Shown: positions 45,738 to 58,536 of the stretch, one piece after another
Layout of the letters: the number at the start of each line of letters is the position of its first letter
How positions within the stretch are numbered: the stretch's first letter is position 1
Assembly: GCA_036186865.1 (NCBI GenBank)
Contig: AP025069.1
Location: 11,056,286-11,120,285 of the forward strand
Direction: 5' to 3'
DNA length: 64,000 bases
DNA from: Eustoma russellianum
Lineage: Eukaryota; Streptophyta; Magnoliopsida; Gentianales; Gentianaceae
The notes under the pieces: model-generated
The model's input: the letters and a program-made list of their open reading frames with translations, nothing else
Told to the model about the DNA's origin: nothing
Databases searched by the model: none
Made by a program: the position numbers and the translations under genes

Positions 45738-48700
45738 ATCTCCCACTTGTTCCTTGTGACATTTTATATGATCTATAAAACCATAATGTGCACTTTAGTA
45801 TTAAATCCTTTAACTATAATATTGGTCTCTTATAATGTTGTGAGTAAGTAAAGTCTAATGTGAGTCATGGCGGTTGTAAATCATCCATTTTGATAAACTC
45901 CCTTCCATGTACTACATCAATAAACTTGTCCTTACTACAACCTTTAATGAAGAGTAACACAAAACTTTAATAAGCATTCATTCCTGTAATATAATTCTGA
46001 CGCACTTATGTGTACACCATAGTCATAAACAGGAAACATCAGAAACAAATAACTTTTATTGAGCTCAGAGTGTCTATACATTAATGCATGTCATTCGTGA
46101 CGTCTAACAATACCCATACGTTCAACATGCTCATGAAATGTCTTTGGTGGCAATCCTTTCGTTAATGGATATGCTACCATAAGACCGGTGCTAATATGCT
46201 CAATTGACACTCTTTGTTTCTGAACTTCTTCTTTAACGGCAAAGTACTTTATTTCCATATACTTAGCACCCTTAGAGTACTTGTCGTTTTTTTTAGAAAA
46301 GAAGACTTCTGCGGAACTGTCACAATAAATTTTTCAGCGGCCTAGCTATAATGTCGACAATGATAAGCCCTGAAATAAAGTTCCACAGCCATAAACCTTG
46401 AATAGTGGCTTCAAAACATGCCACAAACTTAGCCTCAATGACAGAAGCAGCAATGACAGACTGATTCACATTTTTTCACGAGATTGCCATTCCGGCTAAT
46501 TAGAACAAATAGCCAAATGTTGATTTTCTTGAATCAACACATCCCGCATAATCTGAATCTGAATATCCAATTATTTCTAATTGATCCATTCTACTATAAG
46601 TGAGCATGTAGTCTTTAATTCCTTCGATATCTGCCTAACATTCCGGCAGCAAAGTTAATACCTGGTCTGGTATAAGTCTAAGCATACCTTAAGCTCCCAA
46701 CTATTGATGCATAAGGAATATTTTTCATCTGTTCTCTTTCCAATTCACTTTCCGGACATTGTTTTAAACTAAACTTGTCTCCTTTCTGAATTGGAACTAT
46801 TCATGCTGAACACTTTTTCACATTAGCGACAAGCAAAATATCATCAATATATAAGATTAGAAAAATGAACAAGCTCCCACTGACCTTCATATATATACAC
46901 CGTCAACGGTGTTCTCTTTAAAACCAAACAAGGTCACACCGCCAAGAAGCTTGTTTAAGTCCATATATTGACTTCTTTAATTTTGTTGCCAAAAATTCTC
47001 ATTTCAAGAATATGCTCTTGCATAGTACGCGAGTCATCATACTTTATAGTAGTCAGACTACTCATTAATGTACCAGCAAGCGACTTGTCAGCACTTTGAG
47101 AACATTCTTTCACATTCACCATAAATTCCTTAGCACTTTTAGTTTTAGGAAGGGTAGACTTAATGTTGCTCGCAACCGCCATTCTCATAAACACTAAACT
47201 CAACCGGTTTAATCTTTCCCAGGCTCTATAATGGTACTTATCATCATCACTGCTTTCATCAGTGATGTCACTTGGTTTCTCCTCTTCGAGTGACATATCC
47301 AGGTTCAACGCACCTAAGTGGAACCAGATTTGTTCACTCCATATCGAGAAATTCAAACCGTTGAACAAAGGAATGGACGCAAGATATGAAAGCAACAAAG
47401 TAGAAACAGGTACTGCAAGTAATAAATCACATAAATTCAGATTTTACACTAATGGAGGCTGACATAAAATGCATATCCAAATTCTCCTTTGGGAGATGTT
47501 AAGATATGCAACTATAATAAACTTTAATTTGGTACAAATATGCTACTTAGATTTATATGCTATCTTTGGATATGCAAATAAACTAAATAACATATACACC
47601 AATCAACACATTTATCATAGAACATTTAATCAACCTTTGGGTGATTACGTAATTGTTCTATAATAAATTAAACACTTATTTATAATGTCATTCTTTAAAG
47701 TTCCATAACTTTAATTTTATCATATTATATATCACTTTGGTGACTAACAAATCATATAATATGATAAAACCTCATATATGACATCAACAAAAGATGAAAT
47801 CATGTTAATGTCATTCTTTAATTCTATAACTTTAATTTTATCATATTATATGATTTGATCACTTTGGTGACTAACAAATCATATAATACGATAAATCCCC
47901 TTATATGACATCAACAAAAATGCTCCAAATAACACCTTTCCAATGACATTACAAATTTGACAATAAAGTGAGCATGCTAAATTCATTTAACCAAAATCTC
48001 CAAATAATAAAAGAGAAACAAAGAATAAATAATGTTTTTGAAACATACGGCTATCAGTTCGATTAAAGTTACCATAATGTCAACAGTGGCCAACAGGTTT
48101 AACATCTTTGGGGGTGTAATGTAATATGTACAAGGAACATTTCAGTTAGTAATGATTTAAAACTAATTGTCACTTACGGCCTGTAATCAATTTCTAAAGG
48201 GAGTTCTTTATTTCTCTGAAGAGAGACAATCCCGTGTAACAGTAAGCAGCCCTTACTGTCTTGGAATATATCATTTAGGCACCGTATTTATTACAACGCA
48301 ACTTTTACACGAGAAAGTGGAAGACTCAAAAGAAAGCATACAGGTTCTAAATTACTACTGCCCAATTCGACACCCAAAAGAGATTGGTGTTCCAATAAAG
48401 TATACATATTGGGTTAAGCAGCATATATAACCGATCAGTTCTTACCATATGCATTATGCACCAAATTCATGGAAAACAATTCTTAGCAACCCCCTTTAGT
48501 ACAGAGTGATATAGGACAATGCTTACATGAACATATTCCTAAAGTCCAAAGTCCCAGAGACTAAAGACGAACAAACAGTTTTATGGCAGTTCAGAGTTTT
48601 CCATGCTTACCCACTGAAATTGAGCATTCGTCTTGCATTAACAAATTACAAGTGACGATTTAGAATATTAGATTTGGTTTTAAACAGACCGCTACGTTAC

Positions 48701-48824
48701 CCTGCACATTCTTTCTCCAATGAACGTGGGTCACTCAATTATACTTATAAACACGTCACTTTTCAATTGTTGTGAACAACAAAGTATGGAAACATAAATT
48801 TCTAAACCTGGCTCTGATACCACA
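45738..48824 (-). mobile_element. Internal region of the compact copia derivative
   Basis: The minus strand keeps the tail of gag (46955-47398) and heavily decayed RT/RNase H tail sequence (46080-46930, with YTRPGINFAAGMLGRY and fragments of the RNase H region). Protease, integrase and most of RT are absent. Between 47400 and 48810 the sequence is AT-rich and non-coding, with two diverged ~120-bp direct repeats around 47690-47910 (TTTATCATATTATAT...ACAAATCATATAAT). The primer site, GTGGTATCAGAGCC on the minus strand, lies at about 48811-48824. The element must depend on a helper. Confidence 0.85.
46955..47398 (-). CDS. Copia gag fragment (UBN2 family), 147 aa
   Basis: The minus frame reads SIPLFNGLNFSIWSEQIWFH near its start, the typical N-terminal block of copia gag (FNGxNFxxWxxxI). 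It continues through an acidic insert and MRMAVASNIKSTLPKTKSAK to an EHILEMR helix. Full-length gags of this type run to 250 residues or more with a zinc knuckle, which is missing here. Any product would be a truncated capsid-like protein. It ends near a frame break at 46955. Confidence 0.75.
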   Translation of the reverse strand: MLLSYLASIPLFNGLNFSIWSEQIWFHLGALNLDMSLEEEKPSDITDESSDDDKYHYRAWERLNRLSLVFMRMAVASNIKSTLPKTKSAKEFMVNVKECSQSADKSLAGTLMSSLTTIKYDDSRTMQEHILEMRIFGNKIKEVNIWT

Positions 48825-49286
48825 TGTAAGCGATTAAGATTTTAGGATCTAGAAATCTATGTTTTCACATACACAATTATTTCACAACTACGGGAGGACG
48901 TTTAGCGGAAGCGTACCTTTCACCATGGTACGTGAACGGAAGCGACTTTGAAGAGCGAAAGCTTCAACTTCGATGTAGACGATCCCGAACTTGAACAGAG
49001 GTTTCTCTCCACTAACCCTTACTTTAATGTCTACTTTGATGGATAAGTAAAGACCGATTGTCAGGGTGAAGAGAGGACCTTCATCCATATTTATAGGTAA
49101 CCAAAAGGTACTTCCATCATAACCTTTGACATAACACCCCTTTAATAAATAGATATGTCCCTTTAATGAAGAATTACGTCTTTTAACTTAAAAGACATAA
49201 CCCTACTAGATAACTCTTCGTAAATAACCAATTAGAATTTAATTATAAATCATATAACTAAAATTCACAAGGGACACAATCTTACA
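48825..49286 (-). repeat. 5' LTR of the compact copia derivative
   Basis: This is the partner of 45276-45737. The element (45276-49286, 4011 bp) is flanked by GCACC at 45271-45275 and 49287-49291. Confidence 0.93.
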
Positions 49287-50859
49287 GCACCAACTAGTGT
49301 TCACAGGTTCTAATGTGGCCATCTTTGGCTTTAGGTAGCATAAAGGAACCAAAGAAAAAGACTCCCGGAGAGAAATTATTTTGAAAGTTATAATGAAGAA
49401 AATGACAACATATCCGCAATTTTCTTTTCTAGATATTACAATGAGTGAGCACCCTCTTTTCCAGATATTACAACGGGTGAGCACCCTAATATCTTGAGTT
49501 ATTAAGATTCTTTGTGAACGCATCCTGAACTTATAGTAGCTTTTATTCTTTAAGTAACTACTAAAGTCAGCCACAATCATGGTTATTTTATTATGTATGT
49601 ACCATAACGAGTCATGTACGGTTTATTTTAAGTCTAATGTCTTGTTTCCATTCAGGTGGACGGAGGTGTCCATCTTTGTGAGAGATGCACTTCATTTTCA
49701 TTGATAGACAATGATTTTTTTTAAATCTTTGCTCCTGAATGATATTCTTATAGTCTTTTCTGATAATTGTTCTTTTTTCATTTAGGCAAAAATTTACTTG
49801 GGCACTTGTTTGAATATATCGATCAGTCTTCTGACCGTAGGTTGGACATTAATTTGCAGTAAAACCCTGGATATTTTGAGATGTAAAAACTTTTTCAATC
49901 TCGGGGGTATCCTTAAATTGTTTTTAATAAACTTCTGTTGATGATTCTCATCATAGTGCCTCAGGATAGAATCAGAATTTGTGCCCAAGTAACTTAAAGG
50001 AAATAAATGTTAAAACCTACTGCAATGGGGTAAAAGATAAGCTTTAGAGCTCCAAAAGGTTGCTACCCATTTCCTTGAGTGATTTTTTTAAATAATATAT
50101 TTGAACGAGGTTTTATTTGCCTGATTTGACAACCTCATCTGACCCGAAAGAGTTCACAGAATGACCAAAGCTTAAACTCATACACTGACCAGATATATTT
50201 ACCTAAAAAGAAGAAAAGGGTCCTTTGTGGTGATGCAAGTAAATTGGTATTGATGCTACTTTTGCACTTATTCCAAATTTTATTCAAGTATAATTCAACA
50301 GGTTCTATCTGCATAAAGCTAATCGGTCAAATTTGTTGGTAATAAGTTACCATGAAAAGGTTCTTGTAATTTGATATCTAACCCATTTTCTTCCAAAAAG
50401 TTGCAAAAGTATATTTCTTGCAAAGACTTGTGCTGTTTTTCTAGAGATAAGCTGTGCTGCTTCATCCATGTGGGACTTTTATGCGCAGGAGTTTCAGTTG
50501 ATTGACTATACTTACACTTAGGATCTTGAATGCTTATTCTTCTAGTTTCAATGAACATAATAAATCAGTCCCTTGCTACTGGAGAGGTTTATTTGATTTG
50601 ATTTTTAATGTTCATGAACAATTTTTATTTCCTTTATTTCAAGTTTTTTCTCTTCTCAAATACATTGATTTTTCAGTGCTGAGGATCGGAGACCTGTGTG
50701 TTGCAGTTTTGAATCTTCTGATTCTTCACTGCTGAGTGCCAGAGAATCCTTACAAAATTTGGTGAGACATTTTATTTGGTTCTCAGAGCTATTCATCTAT
50801 GGTGTTACTTTAGGGGGGGAAATTTTTCTTTATTTTCTCAGAAGGGAAACCCATGCGAG
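49287..50859 (+). other. Flank leading into segmental duplication copy B
   Basis: No gene is recognised. A Ser-rich frame near 50696-50760 (FESSDSSLLSARESLQNL, before GTGAGA) looks exon-like and resembles the short block at 27245-27300. From 50841 the sequence matches copy A at 22461. Confidence 0.4.
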
Positions 50860-50867
50860 GTTCAGAC
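50860..50867 (+). repeat. hAT target-site duplication, left copy
   Basis: GTTCAGAC at 50860-50867 is repeated exactly at 55532-55539. It is present once at 22482-22489 in the empty paralogue. Confidence 0.95.
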
Positions 50868-53800
50868 TAGGCCTGTAATCAAACCGAGCAGCTCGATGGA
50901 TTCGGCTCGTTCGGCTCGGGATCGGCTCGAGCTCGGATCGAGTAGGAGATAACCGAAACCGAGCTTGAACTATGTTCGATGTTCGATTATTATCCGAACG
51001 AGTTCGAGCCTAGCTCGTGAACAACTCGGCTCGGTTAAAATAAAAAAAAATTACCCCTGCCCTGCCCTGTCCTTAATTCATTTCGGGATTACAAATTTCC
51101 CCTCTTTCTGGCTTTCTGCGGACGCGAAGTACGAACGGCGAACCAAGACCTTCTGGCTTCATCCCATCACCGCCGGACTGTTCCCACCTCCGACGACGGC
51201 TGCAATTGCACCACCACTCCACCAGCACTGCTAGCCGCTAGGATTCAGCCATTCAGGTTCACATGTTTCTTGCTTTTGTGATTTTTCTGTTAAGCTTTTA
51301 GGGTTTTGTAGGTATTTGCAATTTTTCATATCCATTCATCATTTACCTTCATTTGTTCTTCAAATAAACATTTTGTTTCTGTTATTATGGAGATTTGGGT
51401 TTTTGAGAAAGAGGCACACTAAGAGGCAGCGAGTAGCAGAACCGCGAGGGGCCGAGGGCTACTTGGAACTTGAAAAATTGTTTAAGCGGAAATTAGAACT
51501 TGGTATTATCCGAAACCTTACAATTTCACTGATGTTTCTTCATTTCTTGCTTAAAATTGTTTAAGCGGAAATTTTGAGGAAGTGAGGGCCGAAACCGAAA
51601 CTGTTAGAATTATACTGCTATTTCTTGCTTAAAATTGTTTAAGCTGAAATTGTTTCTTGCTTAAAATTGTTTGTTGCTTAAAATTGTTTGAATTCAGAGG
51701 CCAAGGTCTGCGGCTGCGCCTGCGAATTGCAAATTTCCAGGAGTTGAAGCTTTTATTTCAGCCAGGTATCGTAAATTTCCAGGAGTGCTAGTTTGTTCAT
51801 CTCGCTGGAGATGCTTTCCCTGCCTTTCCTTTATACTATTTTTTGAAACTCACACCTTAATTTGTATCTTCGCCTTTTTCAGACCGTTTAGATTTGAAAT
51901 TTGCTGAGAAATCTGTGTATCAGTGGAGTTTTCTGAGGAGTCGAAACAAGTTCGTTGTTCACACACATCTGGCTAAAAAAAAGTGCGAAAGGAAGCCACA
52001 ATTTCCTGCATTCTACCATTCGAACTTTCACTCATCCGCTAACATTCGAATTTGTAAGAATTCAAGGATCTTCTCTTCTTCTCGATCCTGTTTAGTTTTT
52101 AATCTGTGGTTGCTTGATTTTCCATGAAATTCTCAGAATTCGTCTTTTGTTAGTTTAAAAAGAGGAAAACCAGTTTTATCTCTGAGACATTTTAATGAAG
52201 ATTTGCTATTATACGAGATGACAGCATTGGATGGACTGTAGTCAGTATATTGGCTTTACATACGCATTATCCAAACAGAAGCAAATGCCAAGTTTTATAC
52301 CTTTTGAAGATCTTAGTCTTGTTTGCTGGGAACATTGTAGCAGTATATTTGATTCTTGATGTTGTAGACTGTAGTCAACTCAATTTTAAGCATTGGATGG
52401 AATATTGATTGTGAGGAAAGCTTTCTTGCATAGGTTTAATATCTTGTCAGATTTCCTCCTTGTTTCCTTTATTTGCATGGCAAGTTTGCATCTTGTTCTA
52501 TTATACTACAAATGGTAGAGAAACTATATCCGCTGAAGATCTCTATGGTTGTTTTTATAGATTACATAATCATGTCATCACATGACGTGCAAAATGTTGA
52601 TAGTATTGAACGAGAAATTGATAACACTGATGTGATGTCAGAAGATGAAGTAAACAGCCCCCAAAGGAGGGGTGAAGAAGCTGTTGATGTTGAGTGTGAG
52701 GAAGGATTTGAAAAGAAGAAGAGAAAGAAAACCTCTAAAGTGTGGGATCACATGACAGAGGTTGTGGTTAATGGCGTGGATATGGTGCAATGCAAGCATT
52801 GCAAGAGAAATCTTAGGAAGAATAAGGACGGGACTACTACACAATTTAGTCGGCATTTGAATAGGTGTCTCGGTGTTGGAAAGAAGGATGTGGGCTCTTC
52901 TGGAAGTACGCAACAGATTTTGCAATTTAAAGATGGAGGGAAGAATGAGGAGAATGACCTTAGCAATTTCAAGTACGATCATGCTAAGGTACGAGAGGCT
53001 GTAGCTCGTATGATTCTTATGCATGAGTATCCATTCAATTTAGTTGAGCATGTGGGGTTCAATGATGTCATGAAGACTGCTTGTCCATGGTACATAAAGA
53101 TTAGTAGAAATTCAGCGAGGGAAGATTGTTTTACGGTTTACAATTTGGAGAAGAAGAAGATGATGGATACATTAAAACAGGTTGGTAGAGTTGGCATCAC
53201 CACTGACTTGTGGAAGTCATGTCAGAAGACACAATACATGGTGGTGACAGCACATTTTATTGATCCTGATTGGAAGTTGCAAAAAAAGGTGCTGAATTTT
53301 TGCAATGTGCCACCACCGCACACTGGAGAGGTAATTGCTGAAGCTTTAGCAAAGTGTTTAAGCGATTGGGATCTTAATGACAAGCTTTCTAGCATTACGG
53401 TGGATAATGCTTCCTATAATGACAAATGCATAAGAAATTTGAAAAGAGATTTCATGTTGCGGAAAGCCCTTCCCATTAGTGGTAAACTGTTCCATGTGCG
53501 TTGTTGTGCGCACATACTCAATTTGTTGGTCCAAGATGGATTGGAGGAGATCAAGGACATTATTGACACAGTTAGAGATGCAGTGAAATATTTGAATGCG
53601 TCAGAGTCTCATCTTCGAGGTTTTGGCAACATTGTGAAGCAATACAATGTTGCTAATAAAAAACTGATTTTGGATTGTCCCACCCGATGGAACAGCACAT
53701 ACATGATGTTGGCTGCTGCTTTACCTGTTAAAGCTGCATTCGGGAGATATGCTGGTGTTGATAAAGGGTTTGAGAAGTTTGCACCATCTATGTGCGAGTG

Positions 53801-55531
53801 GGATAAAGTCGGTGACGTCTGTGAATTTCTGAAGCTTTTCTATTCCATAACCAATACTATTTCTGCTGTTGCATATCCTACCTCGAATATGTTTCTTATA
53901 GAATTGGCTCGGATTAAAAGGTTGTTGGATGAGAAGAAGCATGATGGCTCTGATAGTATCAAGGAAATGGCTAATGTGATGTTAATGAAGTTTGATAAAT
54001 ATTGGGGAGAATGCAATGTCTTGCTTTCATTGGCTGCTCTTCTTGATCCTAGGCTGAAGAAGGATATTGTCACGCATTGTTTCAAAATTATTTTCAGGGA
54101 AAATTCATATCAAAAGCATGTGGATGACATGGTTGCGCTGCTGAAGGAATTGTTTGAAGAATACAGGGTTACAGATGCAAGTTTAAGTGCGTCAACACTT
54201 TCGTCGTCAGAAAGAGGTTTGAGTGTTGCTTCATCCAGTGGTGTAAGTAAATCCGGAATGTGTTGGGAAGGGCTTGGGGAGATCGATGATCTAAGCGACG
54301 ATGAATCATGTGGTACTATTTCTGAGGTGGACATCTATCTGAATGAGAAGAGATTAAAAGGCGAACAAGATTTAGATGTGTTGTTGTGGTGGAGAATGAA
54401 CCGTGGTCGATTTAGTATTCTTTCTAAGGTTGCTCGTGATCTTCTGTCTATTCCGGTTAGTACTGTTGCCTCAGAGTCTACCTTCAGCGCTGGTGGACGC
54501 ATCATAGATGATTACCGATCCAGTCTATCAGTGGAGACGGTGGAGATGCTCTTGTGTGCCGGCGATTGGGTACGACAAGCGAGGAATGCAAAGAAGGTAA
54601 ATTATACTATTATTTGTGTTTTTGTTTATTTATTATCTTATAATACTTGTTGTAACTATTCGTTATTTTTTTAGACGGACACGGATGATCAGTATGCATG
54701 CGAGATTACATTACCGGATTGAGAATGAATATGTAAATGCAATGTAAGCACATTCTTCCTTTGCTCAATTGCTTGGATGCTTTATTGTTTATGATTTTTT
54801 CATGTAATTCATAAACTGTTTTTGTTATTTTAGTGTGGTGTTGTGGTTGTGGGCAATGAGCCAATGACCAATGGCCAATGGGCATGGTAGTGGAGCTGTT
54901 TCAGATTGGCGGCAATGTTCCGGAAGTATATGTGTGCTGCTAAACCTGGGTGAGTCTGATTTTATAGTCTTTTTTAGGCTGGTTGATTTCACGAAGCATA
55001 TGCGTGCTGCTAAACCGATGTGGATTCAGTAGGTTGATTTAGAGGTTCTGAATGTCTGAAGGAAGTGTTTGTTTTGACTTGGGATAGTATAAGATCATTT
55101 GATATCTCTTGAGAAAATGTGGAATTGTGGATTCACTTGACGTGTGTATTTCTTATTAGAAAGTTCAAAGTTATAGTAAATACTTTGTTTTATTGGGAAT
55201 TTTGTATTTGCTAATTGATAGAAAGCATGTGATTTTTGAATGACTTGAATTGAATGTCATGTTGGGAGTTGATTGTTGAAGTTGCTGGAAAGTAGAAATG
55301 CAGTAGGTGAAATGTGAAATAGGTTGAAAACTTGAAGGCTGCTGGAATTCATTTTATGTTGCCGAGCTTAACGAGCCGAGACCGAGCGGCTCGTGAACCA
55401 TCACGAGCCGAATACGATCGGTTAGTTCCTGTTCGTTTAGATTACCGAACGGGCTCGGCTCGGTCGCCTATATAAACGAACCGAGTTCGAACTTGTCAAA
55501 ACTCGGTTCGCTCGGTTCGATTACCGGCCTA
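50868..55531 (+). mobile_element. Complete autonomous hAT transposon (4664 bp)
   Basis: Termini are TAGGCCTGTAATCAAACCGA at the left and, inverted, TAGGCCGGTAATCGAACCGA at the right, differing at two positions in 20. An exact 8-bp target duplication (GTTCAGAC) flanks it. Both subterminal regions (50880-51040 and 55365-55525) are dense in CTCGGCTCG/CGAGC motifs on both strands, probable transposase-binding sites. The element carries one transposase gene. The leader 51040-52570 holds repeated GCTTAAAATTGTTTAAGC blocks (51541-51690) and no other gene. It appears complete and structurally intact. Confidence 0.95.
52572..54722 (+). CDS. hAT (Ac/RICESLEEPER-like) transposase, two exons, ~690 aa
   Basis: Transposase that cuts and joins the element ends in the nucleus. 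I prefer the ATG at 52572 (MSSHDVQNVDS) because the upstream in-frame ATG at 52473 adds only a hydrophobic stretch unlike the family. Exon 1 runs to 54596. A 78-bp GTAAAT...TTTTAG intron follows, and exon 2 (54675-54722) adds TDTDDQYACEITLPD and a TGA. Domains: basic KKKRKKTSK signal; BED finger (VQCKHCKRNLRKN...SRHLNRC) at about residues 60-95; catalytic-core blocks GITTDLWKS and ITVDNASYND; CCAHILNLLVQDGL and CPTRWNSTY; then the C-terminal dimerisation region with LLWWRMNRGRFSILSKVARD, VSTVASESTFSAGGR and the final helix. No stop or frameshift is seen. Length matches the family. Confidence 0.92.
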
Positions 55532-55768
55532 GTTCAGACCATGCAAATTACAAGTGACCAGTGCTAATTGTAACTTGATATCGTTCCAAATCAAAGATTT
55601 CCATTACTTTCAAAATGAATTTCTATTACATATCTTTTCTTGTGATACTATTCTCAGTTGGTTGAGTCTAGTAGTTGCCATTTATTTTCCGCAGACCTAT
55701 CTCTAGTGTTATTGATATCAGAAATTTGTTTTTAAACTTCATTTCAAATACAAAAAGGAGCTAAGAAT
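55532..55768 (+). repeat. Segmental duplication copy B, middle part
   Basis: It begins with the right GTTCAGAC duplication and matches 22482-22718 closely, ending in AGAAT (55764-55768), where the LARD is inserted. Confidence 0.92.
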
Positions 55769-58536
55769 TGTTATGGCCCGTGCACTAAGGGTGGAAAAAA
55801 AAAACAAAGATATAAGTAAAACCTAAAAAACCTAAGGTGACTAGAAAAGTGAATAAGATAGATTTTATTGAATAAAATACAAATCCGAATATGTCTAGGA
55901 AGTAAAAGATAAAGTTTCAATCAAATTACAAATTAAAACTAGAATAAGATAACCTAAATACATTAGGATTTTACCTATTGTATATCTATATCTATACACA
56001 AATCAAACCCTAAAATCATCAGCCTCCAGCCGCCAGCCTTTCTCCCAAATTTGTTCAGCTCTTTTATATAGGGAACTATGAATCGCAATGCAGGTGCTGG
56101 TATGCGATTTCTCATATGGTGCTAAGGTAAAGGCCAAAATAAAGACAAGTAGTGAAGATAAAAAAAAAAGGGAAAGTTCCTGATCAAAGTCTGCTAAGAA
56201 GCTTGAGAACAAATCGTCGAATCCAATTACTTCTCTCGCTTTCCAAACTGTTGTTCTCAGAAATTATGCCGCCACCCTTATTTTCCCAAAAATGCAATTC
56301 TTCAATCTTCATATTTTAAACAAACGGCGGCCCTCAACCCCAAGAAATCCCATTCGGCTGCAGCTAGAACAAAGGAGTTGGAGCCAAATTCTTGACCGTT
56401 TCCATCCCGATTCTTCGTACGTGTCGTTTAATAAATGCTAAAGGCAAGTATCTTTGCTATATTTGCTATGCTTTTATAAAGTTATTATGCTATTTTCGTA
56501 TTAAATCGGATCATGCATTCGTAATTGTGATTTGCATAGATTGACGTATATATGTATGTAATGGTTGTATATAAGTATAGTTTATGTGAATATATGTATA
56601 AAAGTTGTATGATTCTTGATGTTATGGCATGATTAAGCCGTGGGTTAAGGTGGGTTATTTGCAGCCATCATTGATAAATATATGTTGGAATGTATGTAAG
56701 TTGTTAAGGTTTTAGGTTTGCTGTGCACATGCAAATGAATAATGTGTGCATAATCTTTATTGTGTTCTTTTTGTTATTTCGTGCTGTGTGTGCGCCTGAT
56801 ATTGGCTGTGCGTGATCATAAGTGTAATTATATTAAGGTAAAAATTTAACATATATGATTGTGTATGGATTAATTGATGATTTGATACTCTGAATGTTTT
56901 GTAAATTTTATGATAACTAAATATTCGATCAGCATAAAATCTTCATAAATTATTTAGGTATGTATTACTTAAATGGTAAGCATATGAATATATATATATA
57001 TATGTGTGTGTATATGTATATATTCATGCGTGTGTTGACGATATATATGTATATGTTATGGAATTGCAGCCGTTGAATTATATGTGGGCAGCCACCATTT
57101 TAATATTGATATATATACTCTATATGAATATAGGGTATAAGAAATTACCTTTAACATATTGCTGTGTACCACATCGTTTAATGTACATAAATTGTAAATG
57201 GTGGGAAATTTGTAATTTTCGTTGGACTTCTTTTGGTGAACTGGCCGAATTATTTGAAAGATGTATTTAAATTGTTTTTAGTTAAATGTCAAAGATAATA
57301 TATATATTTGCAAATAAAAATTGCAAGTTTATGGGTACAAGAAAAAAAAAGGGAGGAAAAGGGGAGAGAAGAAAAGAAAATTAAAGCAAGAGATGAAAAT
57401 AGCGAGAAAAGATAAAAATAATTAAATAAAAGAATAAAGTGCTTGAAAGCCTAGGAAAAAAATAAAATAAAGCGTAGAAACCTAAAATAAAGTCTAGAAA
57501 GATAAAATAACGGTAGAAGATAAAATACAGTAATGAACCCCACGCAATATAGGGTAACTACGCAATATAGGTAATACGCAACATAGAACGGAGCATGCAA
57601 CATAGGAAAACCGGAAGTGTGAAAGTGTGCAGCATTCATGGCACGTGCATCCCTTCGGGGCGAGTGACTCCACGTTACGGAGCGTGTGTTCGTTGACTCC
57701 ACGTTACGGAGCGTGTGATCGCTGACTCCACGTTACGGAGCGTGTGCGCTGACTCCACGTTACGGAGCGTGTGTTAGGACCCCGGGACATGCATTGCATA
57801 CATGGATAGAAAGAGCATGGCGTGTGATTTGATGCAACTGGGTGTGTGGCACGGCAGTGTGAAAAGGCATGCATCATGAAGTTGCGCATTGCATCTGATT
57901 GGATGAATGTGTGTTTGTCCTTCGATTCAGTTATTGATGTTAGTTATGGTTGCTGTTATTTATAAGTTGATGTATTATTACTTGCTTGACTGGTTAGAAA
58001 GGTAAAAAGGGGTAAACTCTATTTGCGAAGAGAAGCATGCTATATTATATTTCGTTATTTATTTACTTTATTCACACTTGCTTCTCCGTGTATGATCCCG
58101 TAGTAAATATAGTCGGGCTATTTGCTAGGCGATGTATGTCGCTCACCCCCCTCTCCCCCATCAATCAGTTTTGCAGGTAGGCAGGTAAAGGGTTAGTTAT
58201 CGTGGAAGATCGGGACTGGAGATTTCGAGACTGAGGATATTCGGATGAGACTTTCGAGGATTTAGTTGAGGCAGTTATTTCGATATTTGAGGTTTATGTA
58301 TTTTGGAGATTAGTGTTTATCCACATTTAACCAGTGTATCAATTTAGATTTCCTAGACATTTGTATTAATGGTGATGATTATTTTATCGAGGGTTTTTAG
58401 TTTATGACTTCTGCTGACATCAATTTACATTACTGTGATGATGTGTAATTGAATTGTATCGACGCCTTGTATTCTCCATAGCGAGATACGGCGGGTGAGT
58501 CGTTTCGAGTATTAAGGCTCGGGACGGGTCGCTACA
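55769..58536 (+). repeat. 5' LTR of the LARD
   Basis: The 2768-bp LTR runs TGTTATGGCCCG...GGTCGCTACA. It is nearly identical to 61125-63934 except for a shorter TA/TG microsatellite near 56990. A four-unit array lies at 57666-57775. The conserved 3' block GACGCCTTGTATTCTCC is at 58461. ORFs inside are shared by both LTRs and have no motif. Confidence 0.93.
57666..57775. repeat. Four ~29-bp tandem units in the LARD LTR
   Basis: GACTCCACGTTACGGAGCGT starts at 57666, 57695, 57724 and 57751. Each contains the near-palindrome CTCCACGTTACGGAG. The same array is at 63063, 63092, 63121 and 63148 in the other LTR. Confidence 0.92.

Noticed and set aside
52473..52571. Upstream start for the hAT transposase
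   Set aside because: The extra 33 residues are hydrophobic and unlike the acidic N-terminus of the family; the ATG at 52572 fits better.
54597..54674. ORF extension VNYTIICVFVYLL at the transposase C-terminus
   Set aside because: This is a GT-AG intron read through; the frame continues properly at 54675.
57666..57775. Evenly spaced direct repeats resembling a CRISPR array
   Set aside because: Units are contiguous without unique spacers, lie in a plant LTR, and are repeated in the partner LTR.
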